The notes below the pieces were generated by a model that was not told the DNA's origin, ran no database searches, and saw only the letters and a program-made list of their open reading frames with translations. The position numbers and the translations under genes are program-made. From contig OY294068.1 of NCBI GenBank assembly GCA_958510875.1, positions 79,107,978 through 79,171,977 of the forward strand: a stretch of 64,000 bases of DNA, written 5' to 3'. This DNA is from Endomychus coccineus (lineage: Eukaryota > Arthropoda > Insecta > Coleoptera > Endomychidae). Positions 1 through 10,082 of this stretch are shown here, piece after piece; within the stretch, counting starts at the first letter, position 1, and every line of letters begins with the position of its first letter.

Positions 1-424
1 TTTTAAATTGTGTTGGGCAGTAACCTGTTTCGTAGATTTTATTAATTAGATAAACTAATGGAGTTCCAATGTATTCAAATGTTTCTTTAACTATTTCTGT
101 TTTGATCATATCCGGTCCTGCTGCTGGGTTATTTTTCAATTTCCAGGCATAATTTCCCAATTCATTATATTCTGTTGGAAATAAAAATATCGATTTATGA
201 TTTGTTGGAATATCATATTGTTGGTTGGTACTTATTTTTATTTGCTTAGCCAACTTTTCACTAATATTTCCAAAGTGTTTATTAAAGGCATTTGCAATAT
301 CAAGATCATTTTTAATTTTAAAATTTTTTCCATCATAGATTTGCTCAATAGCATTGTTATTTTTAGAAGGTTTGTAGAATGTTTTAATTGTCTTCCACAT
401 ATTTTTTGAATTATCTTTGGTTTT
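1..424 (-). pseudogene. LINE reverse transcriptase, N-terminal part (cut by window edge)
   Basis: The minus strand is open from about 415 to the window edge in the frame that reads NNPAAGPDMIKTEIVKE and then PLVYLINKIYETGYCPTQF. The AxGPDxI pattern followed by a helix ending near GxxP is the usual start of the fingers subdomain in LINE reverse transcriptases. A frameshift near 410-425 separates it from the upstream endonuclease frame. Catalytic motifs would lie to the left of the window. Confidence 0.75.
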
Positions 425-1537
425 CTAAATTTCTCTTTTGTAATAATCAATCTTTGCTTTTTTTATAATGTTGTTCAATAAATTTCTGTAGTTGTTGTAA
501 TATGTTTTTAAATTGCGATTATCGGAATCATTTTTAAGTTGTTTATACATTTTATTTTTCTTGTTTATAGATTTTATTATAGCATTTGTGATCCACGTTT
601 TCCTTTTTTTAAATTTTAATTTTATAGTTTTCGTGCACTGAGAGATTTCTTTTTGTATTCTTTCAATATAATTATTGGTGGCGGTTTCTAAATCAGTTTC
701 GTTATATACATTGCTCCAATTTACGTTTTTTAGTTTATTTATTAATTCGTTCATGTCTAATTTTTGATAGTGTATTTTTTTTTCCGGTAGTGACTTTTCA
801 TTGTTAAGAATAATTTGGATTGCTATTATGTAGTGGTCTGTTATGTTTGTTTCAATTACCATAGGTATTGTATATTTAGGTAGGTCATAATTTGTTTTGA
901 TAAATATGTGGTCTATACATGTTTTGGAATTTTCTTGAACTGTAGTATGTTGATTGATAGTGGATAAGAACCCAAATTCTGTTAGTATATTTTGATATTC
1001 TAAGGCATCAGTGTGATTACTTTGTATATCGATATTTATGTCCCCGATGATAATGTTAAAATAGCTATTTAATAATTGAGTTCGTAAGTAGTTATGCAAA
1101 TTATTCTTGAATTCATTAATACTGATTGATGAAGATTTGTATATTGCGTATATAGTGACGGATTTATCATGAATTTTGGTATTCAATTTTATGACTGATA
1201 CCTTATCTATGTTCATATTCAATATATATCATTACACCATCGTTTTGGTAAATTTTTTTTCCGAGGCAATTAAATTGTATCCATTTATTTTGTATAAATT
1301 AGAATTTTCAATGTCCCAGCATTCACTTAGAACTATTATATCAAAATCATGATCAAATTGACTGATGAATACCTCAAATTCTTCTATATTTTTGGAAATA
1401 GACCTTATATTATTATGTATAATTTTCATATTTTTTATGTTATTATTTATATTAAATACTTCATTGGCTTGCAAAGCGTTTGATACAATTTCGGTATCAA
1501 TAACTACCGTATCGTATTCCTGAATATACGGATCCAT
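425..1537 (-). pseudogene. LINE ORF2 endonuclease (EEP family), frameshifted
   Basis: The endonuclease would nick target DNA to prime reverse transcription. The first segment (1537-1232) reads KIIHNNIRSISKNIEEFEVF and then DIIVLSECW, the N-terminal Asn and metal-binding Glu blocks of EEP nucleases. The second (1222-425) reads IIIGDINIDI (the GDxN catalytic block), TCIDHIFIKT and TNITDHYIIAIQ (the C-terminal SDH-like block, here TDH). The two segments are out of frame; around 1220-1250 at least two small indels shift the frame, and the intermediate frame reads NDGVMIYI as in intact homologues. All key residues remain visible, so this is a recently broken gene. Confidence 0.85.
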
Positions 1538-1885
1538 ATTAAATTAGCAAGTTTTACATATAATTTGTTATACTTATTATTATTTAAATTTTTGTTGAGC
1601 CAATGTCTGGTGTTTTTTTTTTCTATATTTAATTAATCTATAATTTTAGTACTTAATTGAAAGTATCTGAGAGAATAAATTTTATCTTAACCTAATCCAT
1701 GAATTTATTATGAAAGTAATTTAATTTCGGTATTAAAATCAAACTGTATGCTAGTAAATGTAGTACTTACAAGTTTTATGTATTTAATTTCCTACATTAA
1801 ATAATACATGTAATTTAATTTTCGTTAAACTCATGAAAGTAATTGAATTTCCTCATCAGGGAGGATAATTAATCTATAACTAAGT

Positions 1886-2736
1886 CTATCCACCTTTTTT
1901 CCTACTTTGAGATCTTGATCCAATTCTATTTCTCATTTGTTTTTCTTTTGTCAATGACCTTTGCTCAAATAAGTAATCCGGTTCAGTTTGAATAACCTCT
2001 TGATTTGATTCTCCAATTTCTTGATTTAATTCTCCAAATTCAGCATTAATTTTTCCCATCCGACTCACGTGATTTGGGGTAGCTGGAGCGCTTATACTTC
2101 CTTGGGATAACTCTTCCTCGCTCTCACTATTACTAATAGACTCTTTTACTTTTAAATGCTCTGGTGCAAATGTTTCATTATTTAGTATTAGTTTTTTTTT
2201 ATAAATGCATTAAGTTTCTTGTATCTAGCTTCTTTTATATGTTCTCTTAGTATTTTGTCGTTTTTGCGATCGTAATCACATTGATCATTGTTTATGTATA
2301 TTCCTGTTCCTTCTGGATTTTTCACGTTGGCGTAGATTTGACTTTTTCTGAGGAATGATATAAACTCTATGATGATTGGAGAGTTCTCTTTTCCTCTATT
2401 TAATTTATATATGTTGTTGAAGTCATTTTTCACAAAATTCGATTTCAGCAATTCATTCAGTTTTGTTATAGTAAAGTCTATTAAATTACTGTCTGGGGCA
2501 TTGATTCCAAAAATTATTATATTGTTTTTTCTTAATTTTCGTTCCAAGTATATATTCTTATTTTCTAATTGTTTAATATTTTTTGTTAAGTTATCTAACA
2601 ATCCCGTGACATGTTTTAATTCATTTTTAAATTCACTTCTTAGTTTAATAATCTCCGATTTTATTTCATTTGTGTTTTTTCCAATTTCTTTCACTAGTTT
2701 TTGATAAAGATCATCTGTTCGTTTTTCATCCGGCAT
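1886..2736 (-). pseudogene. LINE ORF1 protein (coiled coil), one frameshift
   Basis: Starts at ATG 2736 (MPDEKRTDDLYQKLV). Residues ~15-75 form a charged coiled coil (KSEIIKLRSEFKNELKHV, QLENKNIYLERKL). They are followed by a strand pattern NIIIFGINAP and LIDFTITKLNELLKSN resembling the RNA-binding module of LINE ORF1 proteins. The frame stops at 2188 inside a run of A (plus-strand T run at 2190-2200). Shifting by one base there opens a further 100 codons that end RSQSRKKGG at 1886, a basic tail suited to nucleic-acid binding. A one-base loss in the homopolymer is the simplest explanation. Function is inferred from position and architecture. Confidence 0.7.
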
Positions 2737-2760
2737 GCTAATGTTTTATTTTAATATAAA

Positions 2761-3640
2761 AACTAGTTGTGTGTGTTACTGTATTTGTCTTTATATTGAT
2801 AATTCACTTGTGTGTGGATCAGAATTTCAAATTCTACTAGTTACTGTTATTATTTTCTATTTTAGTATTTAGTAACTAGATAATTAAACGTACCTCTGTA
2901 GATGTGGAATTTTACACGAATTTGCAGTACATATTTCAATTCACAAAGTAATGATTTCCGACTCGGAGGATTAACACGTCTTCACTTCACGAACATATGC
3001 TATAGAGAAAGAAACATGTTACTAAAAAAGGTCTAATTAAATAATTCAAAATGAACGAGGAAATAAGGTGAATTCTGTGATCGAATATCTACGTCCAGGG
3101 CATGAACGTACTCATTTGTTTAAAATTAATAAAATATACCAATTACGTGAAAATGAAGCACCGGGCTGAAGACTTCGAGTATTTATTATATGGAGTGCGC
3201 ATGACGACTTTTTGTGGAGAGTGCTTTCTCTTTCTAATCGACAACCTTCCACTCGCTTTCATGAATAACATGACAAGCGGCAATTATAGCATAAGCTATC
3301 GGGTCAGGGATCAAATCCCCGGCCAAGATTTTTTTTTCATGATGATTTCTTTTTCAATAAATAATTTCGAGAAAAATAAATAAATTAATTAATAAAGTAA
3401 ATGAAATAAATTAAAATTGAATAAATAATAAGCTTTTTTTTTTCAAGAAATTTTAATTTATTGACCATTAATAATAATATTTCTTTTATTTACATGTCTA
3501 ATATTTTTCTTTGGTTCCATCCATATATTCAATGTAGGAGTTTGCTCTTTTGGTTATGTACAAAATTAGAGTTTTTTTATAATTGCTTTTCTATGATATT
3601 TACAATCTAAATCCTTATAACTATGATAATTATTTAAAAT
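2761..3640. other. Non-coding AT-rich stretch with a candidate P-element end
   Basis: No coding sequence seen. The segment 3165-3210 contains a stretch reading GAGTATTTATTATATGGAGT that is matched, inverted and imperfectly, at 7795-7835 on the far side of the P-element remnant. A tRNA-like T-arm look-alike occurs near 3300-3325 but does not fold into a full cloverleaf. Confidence 0.4.
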
Positions 3641-3659
3641 TTAATTTTCAGGTACAATT

Positions 3660-4314
3660 TCAGATTGACATAGATGAACTAATTTTTCTTTCACAAGTAT
3701 TATAATACAACTTACAGTTTTTCTCTGCATTTTTACATATTTCTAATATATTTTTACTTGGTATTGTTAAACCACCTCTGTTTCTTAAATATAATAAATC
3801 AGAAATGTTTTTATTTACATTTTATAATTTTATTTTAATGTTTTTGCCACATACCCAGCTGTATATTCGCAAAAATCATTATTATATTTATTCATCATAG
3901 CACTTTTCATTGAAGTTTCACTAGATACGTCTTTTTCTTCGAGTGTTTCAAAGTAATCATCAATAACATCTTTATTTAATTACAATTCACGTATATGAAC
4001 AGTTGAATTTTATCTAATAATATAGTTTGCATTCTGTGAACCGGAGATGTCAGCTCTTATTAAACATTGTTTATAAATATTTGCAACTGTCATTTGCATT
4101 TGGTTCTGAAACTACTAAAAATTATATGTATGTGGTCCTGGGAGGACTTATAGGTACAAAAATACTTTATATCATTAGGTACGTAGTATTCTTCATATAT
4201 TGATTTCACATTTTTAAGACCCATGATTAATCCTATAAATCCTGCTCTTCTTCTTGAATGTGTAGCTTTAACAATTTTATAATCTTGATCCTTAAAATAT
4301 AAGCCTTCAATATA
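3660..4314 (-). pseudogene. P-element transposase, C-terminal part
   Basis: Reads ATHSRRRAGFIGLIMGLKNV and YKSSQDHIHIIFSSFRTK, matching the P-type transposase block around SQDHLExFFSxIRS that follows the GTP-binding insertion. After a stop at 4090 another frame carries NDFCEYTAGYVAKTLK (near 3850-3900). A further segment, LRNRGGLTIPSKNILEICKN (about 3725-3790), corresponds to the RGGL-xxPS block near the C-terminus of these transposases. At least two frameshifts and three stops make it non-functional. The minus-strand frame continues into the 6844-7130 piece if the nested element is removed. Confidence 0.85.
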
Positions 4315-4338
4315 GGGTAAAGAGAGGAGAGATGGACC
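4315..4338 (+). repeat. Left terminal inverted repeat of pogo-type element
   Basis: Begins GGGTAAAGAGAGGAGAGATG right after TA. It is the inverse of 6820-6843, with one mismatch at the outermost base. Confidence 0.9.
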
Positions 4339-4498
4339 ACATTTTAGAAATGTCGCCACTAAAACTTTATTAAAGCATATATAAACCTAACAAAATTGGT
4401 AAAATATAAAGTAATTTTAATACTTTAAACCTGAAGTAAAATTTGGTTATAACGACTATTTTAAAGAACATGGTAACAAACATAATAAAACATTACAA

Positions 4499-4562
4499 TG
4501 GACCGACTCTCCTCCAAGTCGGAGGATAGATGGACTGCATATACTAGGATAGATGGACCACC
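4499..4562. repeat. Subterminal GGTCCATCT repeats, left cluster
   Basis: Three near-copies of the TIR-internal motif (plus strand AGATGGACC or close variants) within 65 bp, inside the left end of the pogo-type element. A matching cluster sits near the right end (6438-6500). Repeated subterminal motifs in such elements are commonly transposase-binding sites; that role is inferred. Confidence 0.65.
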
Positions 4563-4804
4563 ACAACATCTTGTTTTTTCTTAGCTATTTTCATACCACA
4601 AGCATGGCATATGGATTCAAAGTTAGTACAGCCTTCGTGGAGCCATCGCTTGCATATAATGCATTGTATCCAATCTTCCTTTTTCTTTGTTTTCCTGTAA
4701 TCTTCACCGCAACCTACACATTCATTTTCAAAATCTTCCAGATTTTCACCTTCTTCAGAATCGTCTAATTGAGGATTTACTTCTTCTGATTCTGAAGAGG
4801 TCAC
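4544..4804 (-). pseudogene. PHD-type zinc finger at the C-terminus of the pogo-type transposase
   Basis: After an acidic stretch (SSESEEVNPQLDDSEEGENL) the peptide shows CVGCGEDY, WIQCIICKRWLHEGC and CHACG, i.e. the C4-H-C3 spacing of a PHD-like finger. This is a known C-terminal extension of some insect pogo-like transposases and probably contacts chromatin or protein partners. It is separated from the DDE domain by an in-frame TAA (4888) and by a frame change, likely in the 13-base A run near 4810, so it is not co-translated in this copy. Confidence 0.75.
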
Positions 4805-4887
4805 GACTTTTTTTTTTTTTTCTTCGATTTTTCGTTAATTTTTACTTTTTTGGATTTAACTGTTTTCTTAATGCGTTCTTCAGAGGA

Positions 4888-5972
4888 TTAAATCCCACTT
4901 ATTTGACGTCGAGTTTTCTTAATAGCTGGGGTAACCACTGGCACTGGAGAAATTTCATCTAATATTTTTCCGGGCGTTAATTTAGATGTAGGAACTTGTT
5001 TCTCATGAGTTTTTTCTTGTAATTTTTGCAACCCAGATGGACCCGGCTGCGGCGAATAAGCCCTTTCGTCGACAGATATATCTTCATCTAATTTGTGTGC
5101 ATTAGCTAGTCCTCCATCTTGCATGAGAAAAGCGTGATCTGGAATAATATAAGGATTAAAAGGCATTATACCAGTGGCGCAAAAACTTGACAATGCATTT
5201 TGTACAGTAGCAGCTTTGCCCCATGCCTCGCCCAATAGTTTTCCGAAATGCATCCGACTTAACTTTCGATCTCGTTGATTTTTTATAAAATACCTGCAAA
5301 CTTCATAGTAGTGCCCCTTTAGAGCTTTAAAAAAACATCGATCTAAAGGTTGCAGCATATGTGTTGTATGGGGCGGTAAACAAAAAAGTATGATATCATG
5401 TTGTTCTGCAAACTGAAGTGTTTCAAGATTTGAGGTATCAGAGGAATGTTCATCCATTATAAGCAAAACAGTTCCATTTGGTTTTTTAGGAAAAAAATGG
5501 TTCTTTAACCAGTCTAAAAATATATCTGAATTGACGCAGGTAGATTTTTCAGACATTTTTATCCGAGAATTTGGTGGCAGACCTTTGTTTCATCCATCTC
5601 TTTTATTTTTACCCTTCATAATACAGTAGGGCGGTAGAAAACCACCTTCAGCGTTTATGCATGCTAAGACAGTAATTGTTTCGCCCTTTTCTGCGGGACT
5701 AATACTAGGAACACACCTTGACCCCTTTTCCGCCAATACTTCACCAGCCCGAGTGTTTAATTGAAGGCCGGTCTCATCACAATTAAAAATATTACTCGGC
5801 TTATCAAAAAGTGATTTTTCTGTTAAAATGCGTTCCAGATTTTTAAAATAAGATTGCACTACATCTTTGGACATCCCCGTAGCCCTAGCAACTGAGACGT
5901 TTTCAGCTTTTCTAACAACAATGTCAGATCTTCTTCTCAGAAATGATTCCAACCACTTTTGTCCAGCCTTAC
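4888..5972 (-). pseudogene. pogo/Tigger-type transposase, exon 2 (CENP-B-like HTH and DDE domain), one nonsense codon
   Basis: Exon 2 begins at a splice acceptor (AG at 5973-5974) and continues the HTH-Tnp-type region (KAGQKWLESFLRRRSDIVV). The catalytic DDE fold follows: IFNCDETGLQLN supplies the first Asp, TVLLIMDEHSSDT the second, and LPPHTTHMLQPLDRCFFKAL the conserved PPHTTHxLQPLD block. A single in-frame TGA at 5590-5592 (context KNKRDG-stop-NKGLPP) interrupts an otherwise open 1.1 kb frame; Trp is the likely original residue. The frame ends TRRQISGI at 4888, before the PHD module. Near-intact reading frame suggests a fairly young insertion. Confidence 0.9.
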
Positions 5973-6049
5973 CTATAATAATAAAAAAAAAAGTTGCCTA
6001 ATAGTTAAAATACGTTATTTTTCTGTATAGCGTGTAAGCAGTTACTCAC

Positions 6050-6407
6050 CTCTATTTTCATTAAATCTATTCTTAATCCCTAGCTCTACTGCCAAATTGT
6101 AAGCCATTTGTCGTACTTCCTGTCTTGTAGGGCAAAAACCATTTTTTTGAAGCTTTTTAATGTGATTGGCAAGTTTCGATTTAGCGTTTACTCCAAGCAT
6201 TGAATCCGGCCCTAATCTGTTTATTTTGTCTGTATTATTGGTTTTTATTCTTCGTTTAAGTGTAGTCTTTGGTATTTTAAAATTTATAGCAGCTTGGTTA
6301 ACACCCATGGCACCTTCTTTGACCGCAATTATGGCTGATTCCAAATCATTTGCTGACCATAATCCTCTTGGGGGTGCATTAACCTTGCGCTTATACGTAT
6401 TAGGCAT
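6050..6407 (-). CDS. pogo/Tigger-type transposase, exon 1 (psq-type helix-turn-helix)
   Basis: Start chosen at ATG 6407 (MPNTYKRKVNAPPRGLW) because related transposases begin with a short basic peptide before the HTH. The upstream in-frame ATG (6446) lies inside a repeated terminal motif. RGLWSANDLESAIIAVK then VNQAAINFKIPKTTLKRRI is a pipsqueak-type HTH. LANHIKKLQKNGFCPTRQEV starts the second, CENP-B-like HTH. The exon ends NENRG at a consensus donor (GTGAGT from 6049), and a 77 bp intron (5973-6049) joins it in frame to exon 2. Exon 1 itself is intact. Confidence 0.85.
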
Positions 6408-6437
6408 TTGTCCAAAACACAACATATGGTTAAAAAC

Positions 6438-6500
6438 CAGGTCCATCTATCCTCCTATAGACTGGTCCATCTCTCCTTTTTCGAGAGGAGAGATGGACCA
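6438..6500. repeat. Subterminal GGTCCATCT repeats, right cluster
   Basis: Two direct copies of GGTCCATCTMTCCT and one inverted copy (GGAGAGATGGACCA) within 63 bp, just upstream of the transposase start. One copy overlaps an in-frame ATG at 6446, which is one reason to prefer the next Met at 6407 as start. Binding here could repress the transposase promoter; this is inference. Confidence 0.65.
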
Positions 6501-6819
6501 CCTGATTTCTTGTAACTGAATCGATTAAATGGCAACATTTTAGGTTAGGAATAGACTTCAGATATCTTATGGTTATTGTATGACCCAATTTGGCAATATA
6601 ACTTACCTAGCTGGTTGCAAACTCTATCACAAATATTTGCAAATAAATTTGTCACACTAGAAAAACCAAAAATATTAAATATTTTTTTCTGAAACACATC
6701 AAAATAAACAACAATTGCGTTTCTCTATGTCAACAGCTGCTAACAGAGATGTGCTCCCGCAGAAAACATCGACGTTGCCGTAGTTTACGAAATATCCGTG
6801 GTGGTCCGTCACTCCTCTT

Positions 6820-6843
6820 GGTCCATCTCTCCTCTCTTTACCA
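6820..6843 (-). repeat. Right terminal inverted repeat of pogo-type element
   Basis: Plus strand reads GGTCCATCTCTCCTCTCTTT then ACCA, followed by TA. It pairs with 4315-4338. Confidence 0.9.
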
Positions 6844-7221
6844 TACTTAATTATCACATCGGCATCATGTTTGATGTCTTTGATATTATTTTTATTTATT
6901 GCACGTTTCGTTGGATGAACATATAATGATCTTGAATTCAATATATCGAATGCTTGATTCATCATTGTACAAAAATTAGGTGTTGCATAAGCATTCGCGA
7001 ATTGAGGATGTTTCAAATTGTGTTGAAGGTAATGTAAAGCGTAGCTGGCGCTTCCACTCAAGGTTTGGGCAGCAATCCTGACATTCATCTTAGTTTCATG
7101 CCACTTGATACGTTTACTAGTTATTTTCACTGACGGAAACTGACTTTATTTAGTATGATGAATGTTAGCAATTTTTTGAACAAACTCCAGTCGATGAGTC
7201 GATTTGAACTTTCTAACAATT
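6844..7221 (-). pseudogene. P-element transposase, central part
   Basis: Reads KITSKRIKWHETKMNVRIAA then QTLSGSASYALHYL and MNQAFDILNSRSLYVHPTKR, matching the P-type block HIxWxxxKMxVxLAAQTLS...FDxLNSR. Just upstream (7150-7220) a different frame reads HRLEFVQKIANIHHTK and then a TAA, so a frameshift and a stop divide this from the preceding segment. The frame reaches IIKY at 6844 and resumes at 4314 beyond the nested element. Confidence 0.88.
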
Positions 7222-7620
7222 TCATATTTTAATTTTTTTGAGTTTTTTTGTTATATTTCCATATAACAATTTCTGCCAGAGAATTTCTGACTTGAGACTG
7301 TGACTGGGGTCGAGACTACAGAATACCTTATTCTTTGCTGTTGGATTCTCAAAATGATAAGTCTCTTTTCCGTTGATTCTCAGATCAGCTCCTAAATAAT
7401 TCATCATACTTTGATTACTGGAAACGCCATCACAAGTCACCAATGTTAGTATTGCTCCAGTCTGGTGCAGTTCTTTCAAACAATCTTTTATAACTATTTT
7501 CTCATCTATTGCAGATAAATAATCTACTAAGTAGTATGCAATCGGAATCTTCCATTTTATATTCATACATACAAATATAGCTACTAATGCATTTTTAGCC
7601 ACGGCTGACTGACTAACCTT
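7222..7620 (-). pseudogene. P-element transposase, N-proximal catalytic part
   Basis: Reads VAKNALVAIFVCMNIKWKIP then IAYYLVDYLSA, the EALVxMxxGLxxxWKIPxxYFLxD motif of P-type transposases. Next come TLVTCDGVSSNQSMMNYLGA (catalytic Asp block) and FCSLDPSHSLK (the FDxxHxLK block, with Ser for the usual first residue). It stops at 7222 in an A run. No THAP domain is found to the right; sequence after 7620 is repeat DNA. Missing N-terminus means it cannot be active. Confidence 0.9.
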
Positions 7621-7639
7621 TCTTTCAGTGCGCGGAATC

Positions 7640-7840
7640 TCACTCTTTGAGTATTTATTATATACTCAAAGGTCTCACTGCGCCGCTCGGAATATTACAA
7701 TGAGTCAGAGAGAGAGAAAAAAGCAGTTAGAAAGAGAAAAAAGTCAAGACGTTATAATAATAACTCGACAAAGCTCGACATGCATTGAATACACAGGAAG
7801 CGCACTCCATATAATACTCAAAGATTGAAGGCACGGGTGA
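7640..7840. repeat. Palindromic segment and inverted copy of the left P-element end
   Basis: 7645-7670 contains TTTGAGTATTTATTATATAC followed by TCAAA, a near-perfect palindrome. 7795-7840 carries the inverse of the 3165-3210 sequence. Probably the right end of the P-element remnant. Confidence 0.4.
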
Positions 7841-9330
7841 GTGCACTCCTATCATATTCGCGTGGAAACTTTATGTTTGCATCAACAAGTTACCAAGAGC
7901 TATAATATATTTCAAAATTACACATGACGTTTAAGACAGTAGGCATGATTACACATCGGTGGAAAAAAGACTGGGAATTTGAACTATGAAAATTGGAACT
8001 GTGGTTCCAGGGTTATTTTCCCAAAATGGGACCATTTAGTATAGTTTTCCTCTTGTTAAAAATTGAAGTCATATAGTTTTTTCCTTCTCATTTTTAAAAA
8101 ATAACTTTGATCAGTTGCTCTCGTCAATTAAATTTAAATTGATCATTCCAATAATTAATGAATTAACAAGTTAAAGCTAAGGCCTATTTTGATTGTCAAA
8201 TAAATCGAATAATTTTATTGCTAATAACAAAATTTTGTATTGAAAAGCATAAAAAAGTGAAATATGCTCTCAAAAAGCATCTATTTTTCAAAGAAAGAAT
8301 CATGAAATGGGCATCAAAAACCCATGAAAAATTTTAAACAAGCACACACAAAAAGTGAAAAGTGGATGTTCAAAAAGTAAATAGAAATATAAGTAATGCA
8401 ATAAATAATATAACACTCCTTTGATCAACCATGATCTGTTTTCTAAGGAAAACAAATAAACGTTTTGAATAAAAATTGAAATTTTTGCTGACATAACCAC
8501 GAATATAACCGAATTATTTCCTATGGAAACTGGCGATAAACAAATGTTGATTCAAGTGATCCAATGTAAAATGTTGTATTCCATCGCTCAAAATATTGTT
8601 ATGGGTGCATATTTAACCTTGCTATAATAGGTTCCATTTGTAAATCGGGGACAAGATTTTCTGCTAAGACTGAAGCCACTTTTTTTCATCTTCTTGTAAC
8701 GTGTAAAGTACACTGAACGGCTGAGAATTAGTCGATGCGTCCCTAATATGATACGATAGCGTTGCCGATTCCAGTGACATCTGTGACACGCAGAATATTA
8801 TCAGAGTCGCGTCTAGTTCTGTGTCGAAGAGTTCGATTCCTACATCCATTTTCAAGTTGCTCTAGAGATTGCGAGACGGTCAATGGGGTCACTTCCATTT
8901 GATCTTTACTGGTGAGAGGTCACATCTGTATATTTCCGGGTATCCAACGGGAAGGGCTGTGTAAACTAATGTTTTAATACCGGAATTTTGGAATTTTCCT
9001 TTCGTTGCAATCAAGAATATCACTCGTCATTGTAGATGGTGATAATGTATTTGGATGATGATACCATAAAGGGATTATAACCCACATCTATATACGTTGT
9101 CAATTGGAACGAACCATAGAACCGATAGAGGTAATTATCTCAGTATTCTGATTTCTAGTTGATTTGTTTTACTTCAGAGATAAAATTGTTTATCTTCTCA
9201 GGTAGTAGCTTCCAGGATATGGGTCATTCTTAATTTTGTCTCATACATTGTTGTGTATTCTTCTCATTTCTTTGAGTTCAATACTGTACATTCAAAGAAT
9301 TGAAACTTTGAATGTTACAGGGTTTTTTAC
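7841..9330. other. Non-coding AT-rich DNA
   Basis: I see no convincing gene. Short open frames at 8300-8500 and 8664-8855 show no recognisable domain and no codon-like signal. Confidence 0.5.
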
Positions 9331-9858
9331 GAGTTTTCTGTAAGGCTACTGGACAATTTGCGTGAGGTCTACTAGATAATTGAGGCAAAGGTGGATTTTT
9401 AATTGAGGAGGTATCCCTCTTATGATTGTGGCCCATATCTGAGTAGAGTACGAGAACCTTTGAACGGACGGAAATTATGAATTCACTAATTTAAGGTCAG
9501 GCTTTCCGATAGAGTCAATATTACTAACACAGATTTACCAACTATTGTATTGACTGCATTGTGTGTGGTTATGCATGTTCTCTGATAGACAATTCATAGT
9601 AAATATATATTTGTGTATATCGTAGAATTTTATATTGTTGGTGTTCTGTGTCGTGAGCTTTTTCACTCCACTTACTGATTGTGAAATAATTATTTGAGGA
9701 ATAATTCAATTATGAATGATTATATATGTTTATTATTGTTTGTTTACATAAACATACACTCACATGTTTATGTTGTTGTCAAAGTAACTAACTAATCAAT
9801 TATTACAATAATAACTACAGTTACGAAACAAGTGATCAAAATAATAAGATTCATAACA
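9331..9858 (-). mobile_element. BEL/Pao 3' LTR (inner boundary only defined)
   Basis: On the minus strand the pol fragment is followed by AAGGGGCGCCA, a purine-rich tract, and then TGTTATGAATC, a typical TG start of an LTR at 9858. The outer boundary is not identified; 9331 is a placeholder. No second copy is in the window. Confidence 0.4.
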
Positions 9859-10082
9859 TGGCGCCCCTTGGATGGATTGCCTTTCAAAATAAAATAACAA
9901 CAGGATTAAATTGAATGCAATAACGAATTTTTTCTTTTTTTAAGTTTCCATTATTAAGTATCTGTAGGAAGAATACACACTTTAGACACTGGACACTTCA
10001 ATTCACTATGTAATATTTAAACATTTATAACTCGAACTATTCCGTCCTCTCCAGGAAACACTTGAATGAGTCGTCCAAGTTT

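Larger units (their letters stand above)
1..2760 (-). mobile_element. EEP-endonuclease LINE (non-LTR retrotransposon), partial
   Basis: Three modules lie in the order expected for a two-ORF LINE read on the minus strand: a coiled-coil ORF1 (2736-1886), an endonuclease/exonuclease/phosphatase-type endonuclease (1537-425), and the beginning of a reverse transcriptase (424-1) that runs off the left edge. All use minus-strand frames and are separated by short AT-rich spacers. ORF1 and the endonuclease contain single-base frameshifts, so this copy cannot make the full proteins. The clade is uncertain because most of the RT is outside the window. Confidence 0.85.
4315..6843 (-). mobile_element. pogo/Tigger-type DNA transposon with PHD-finger transposase, nested in the P element
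   Basis: Bounded by inverted repeats that match at 23 of 24 positions, starting GGTAAAGAGAGGAGAGATGG, and flanked by TA on both sides (4313-4314 and 6844-6845). It carries one minus-strand transposase gene with a psq-type helix-turn-helix, a DDE domain and a C-terminal zinc finger. TA duplication, architecture and length (2,529 bp) fit the Tc1/mariner-pogo superfamily. Removing the element and one TA restores the P-transposase reading frame as KYIEGLYF across the junction, so the insertion is precise and later than the P element. Confidence 0.92.
3160..7840 (-). mobile_element. P-element (THAP9-like) remnant, hosting a nested pogo element
   Basis: P-type transposase fragments run on the minus strand from 7620 to about 3660, interrupted exactly at a TA by the 4315-6843 element. 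Imperfect inverted repeats at 3165-3210 and 7795-7840 may be its ends; they share roughly 20 of 24 bases around the motif ending GGAGTGCGC. The N-terminal THAP DNA-binding region is missing, so the copy was already internally deleted or was truncated on that side. Outer boundaries and target duplication are not certain. Confidence 0.7.

Noticed and set aside
3285..3330. tRNA-like T-arm (CAGGG-ATCAAAT-CCCCG) suggesting a tRNA or SINE
   Set aside because: No matching acceptor or D stem could be paired upstream and the loop begins with A instead of T; probably chance.
6699..6843. C-terminal extension of the P-transposase frame (ERRDGPRG...EKRNCCLF)
   Set aside because: This is the terminal inverted repeat and 5' non-coding part of the nested pogo-type element read through, not P-element protein.
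8664..8855. 63-codon minus frame as a possible retroelement fragment
   Set aside because: No motif of BEL/Pao or other pol proteins could be recognised.
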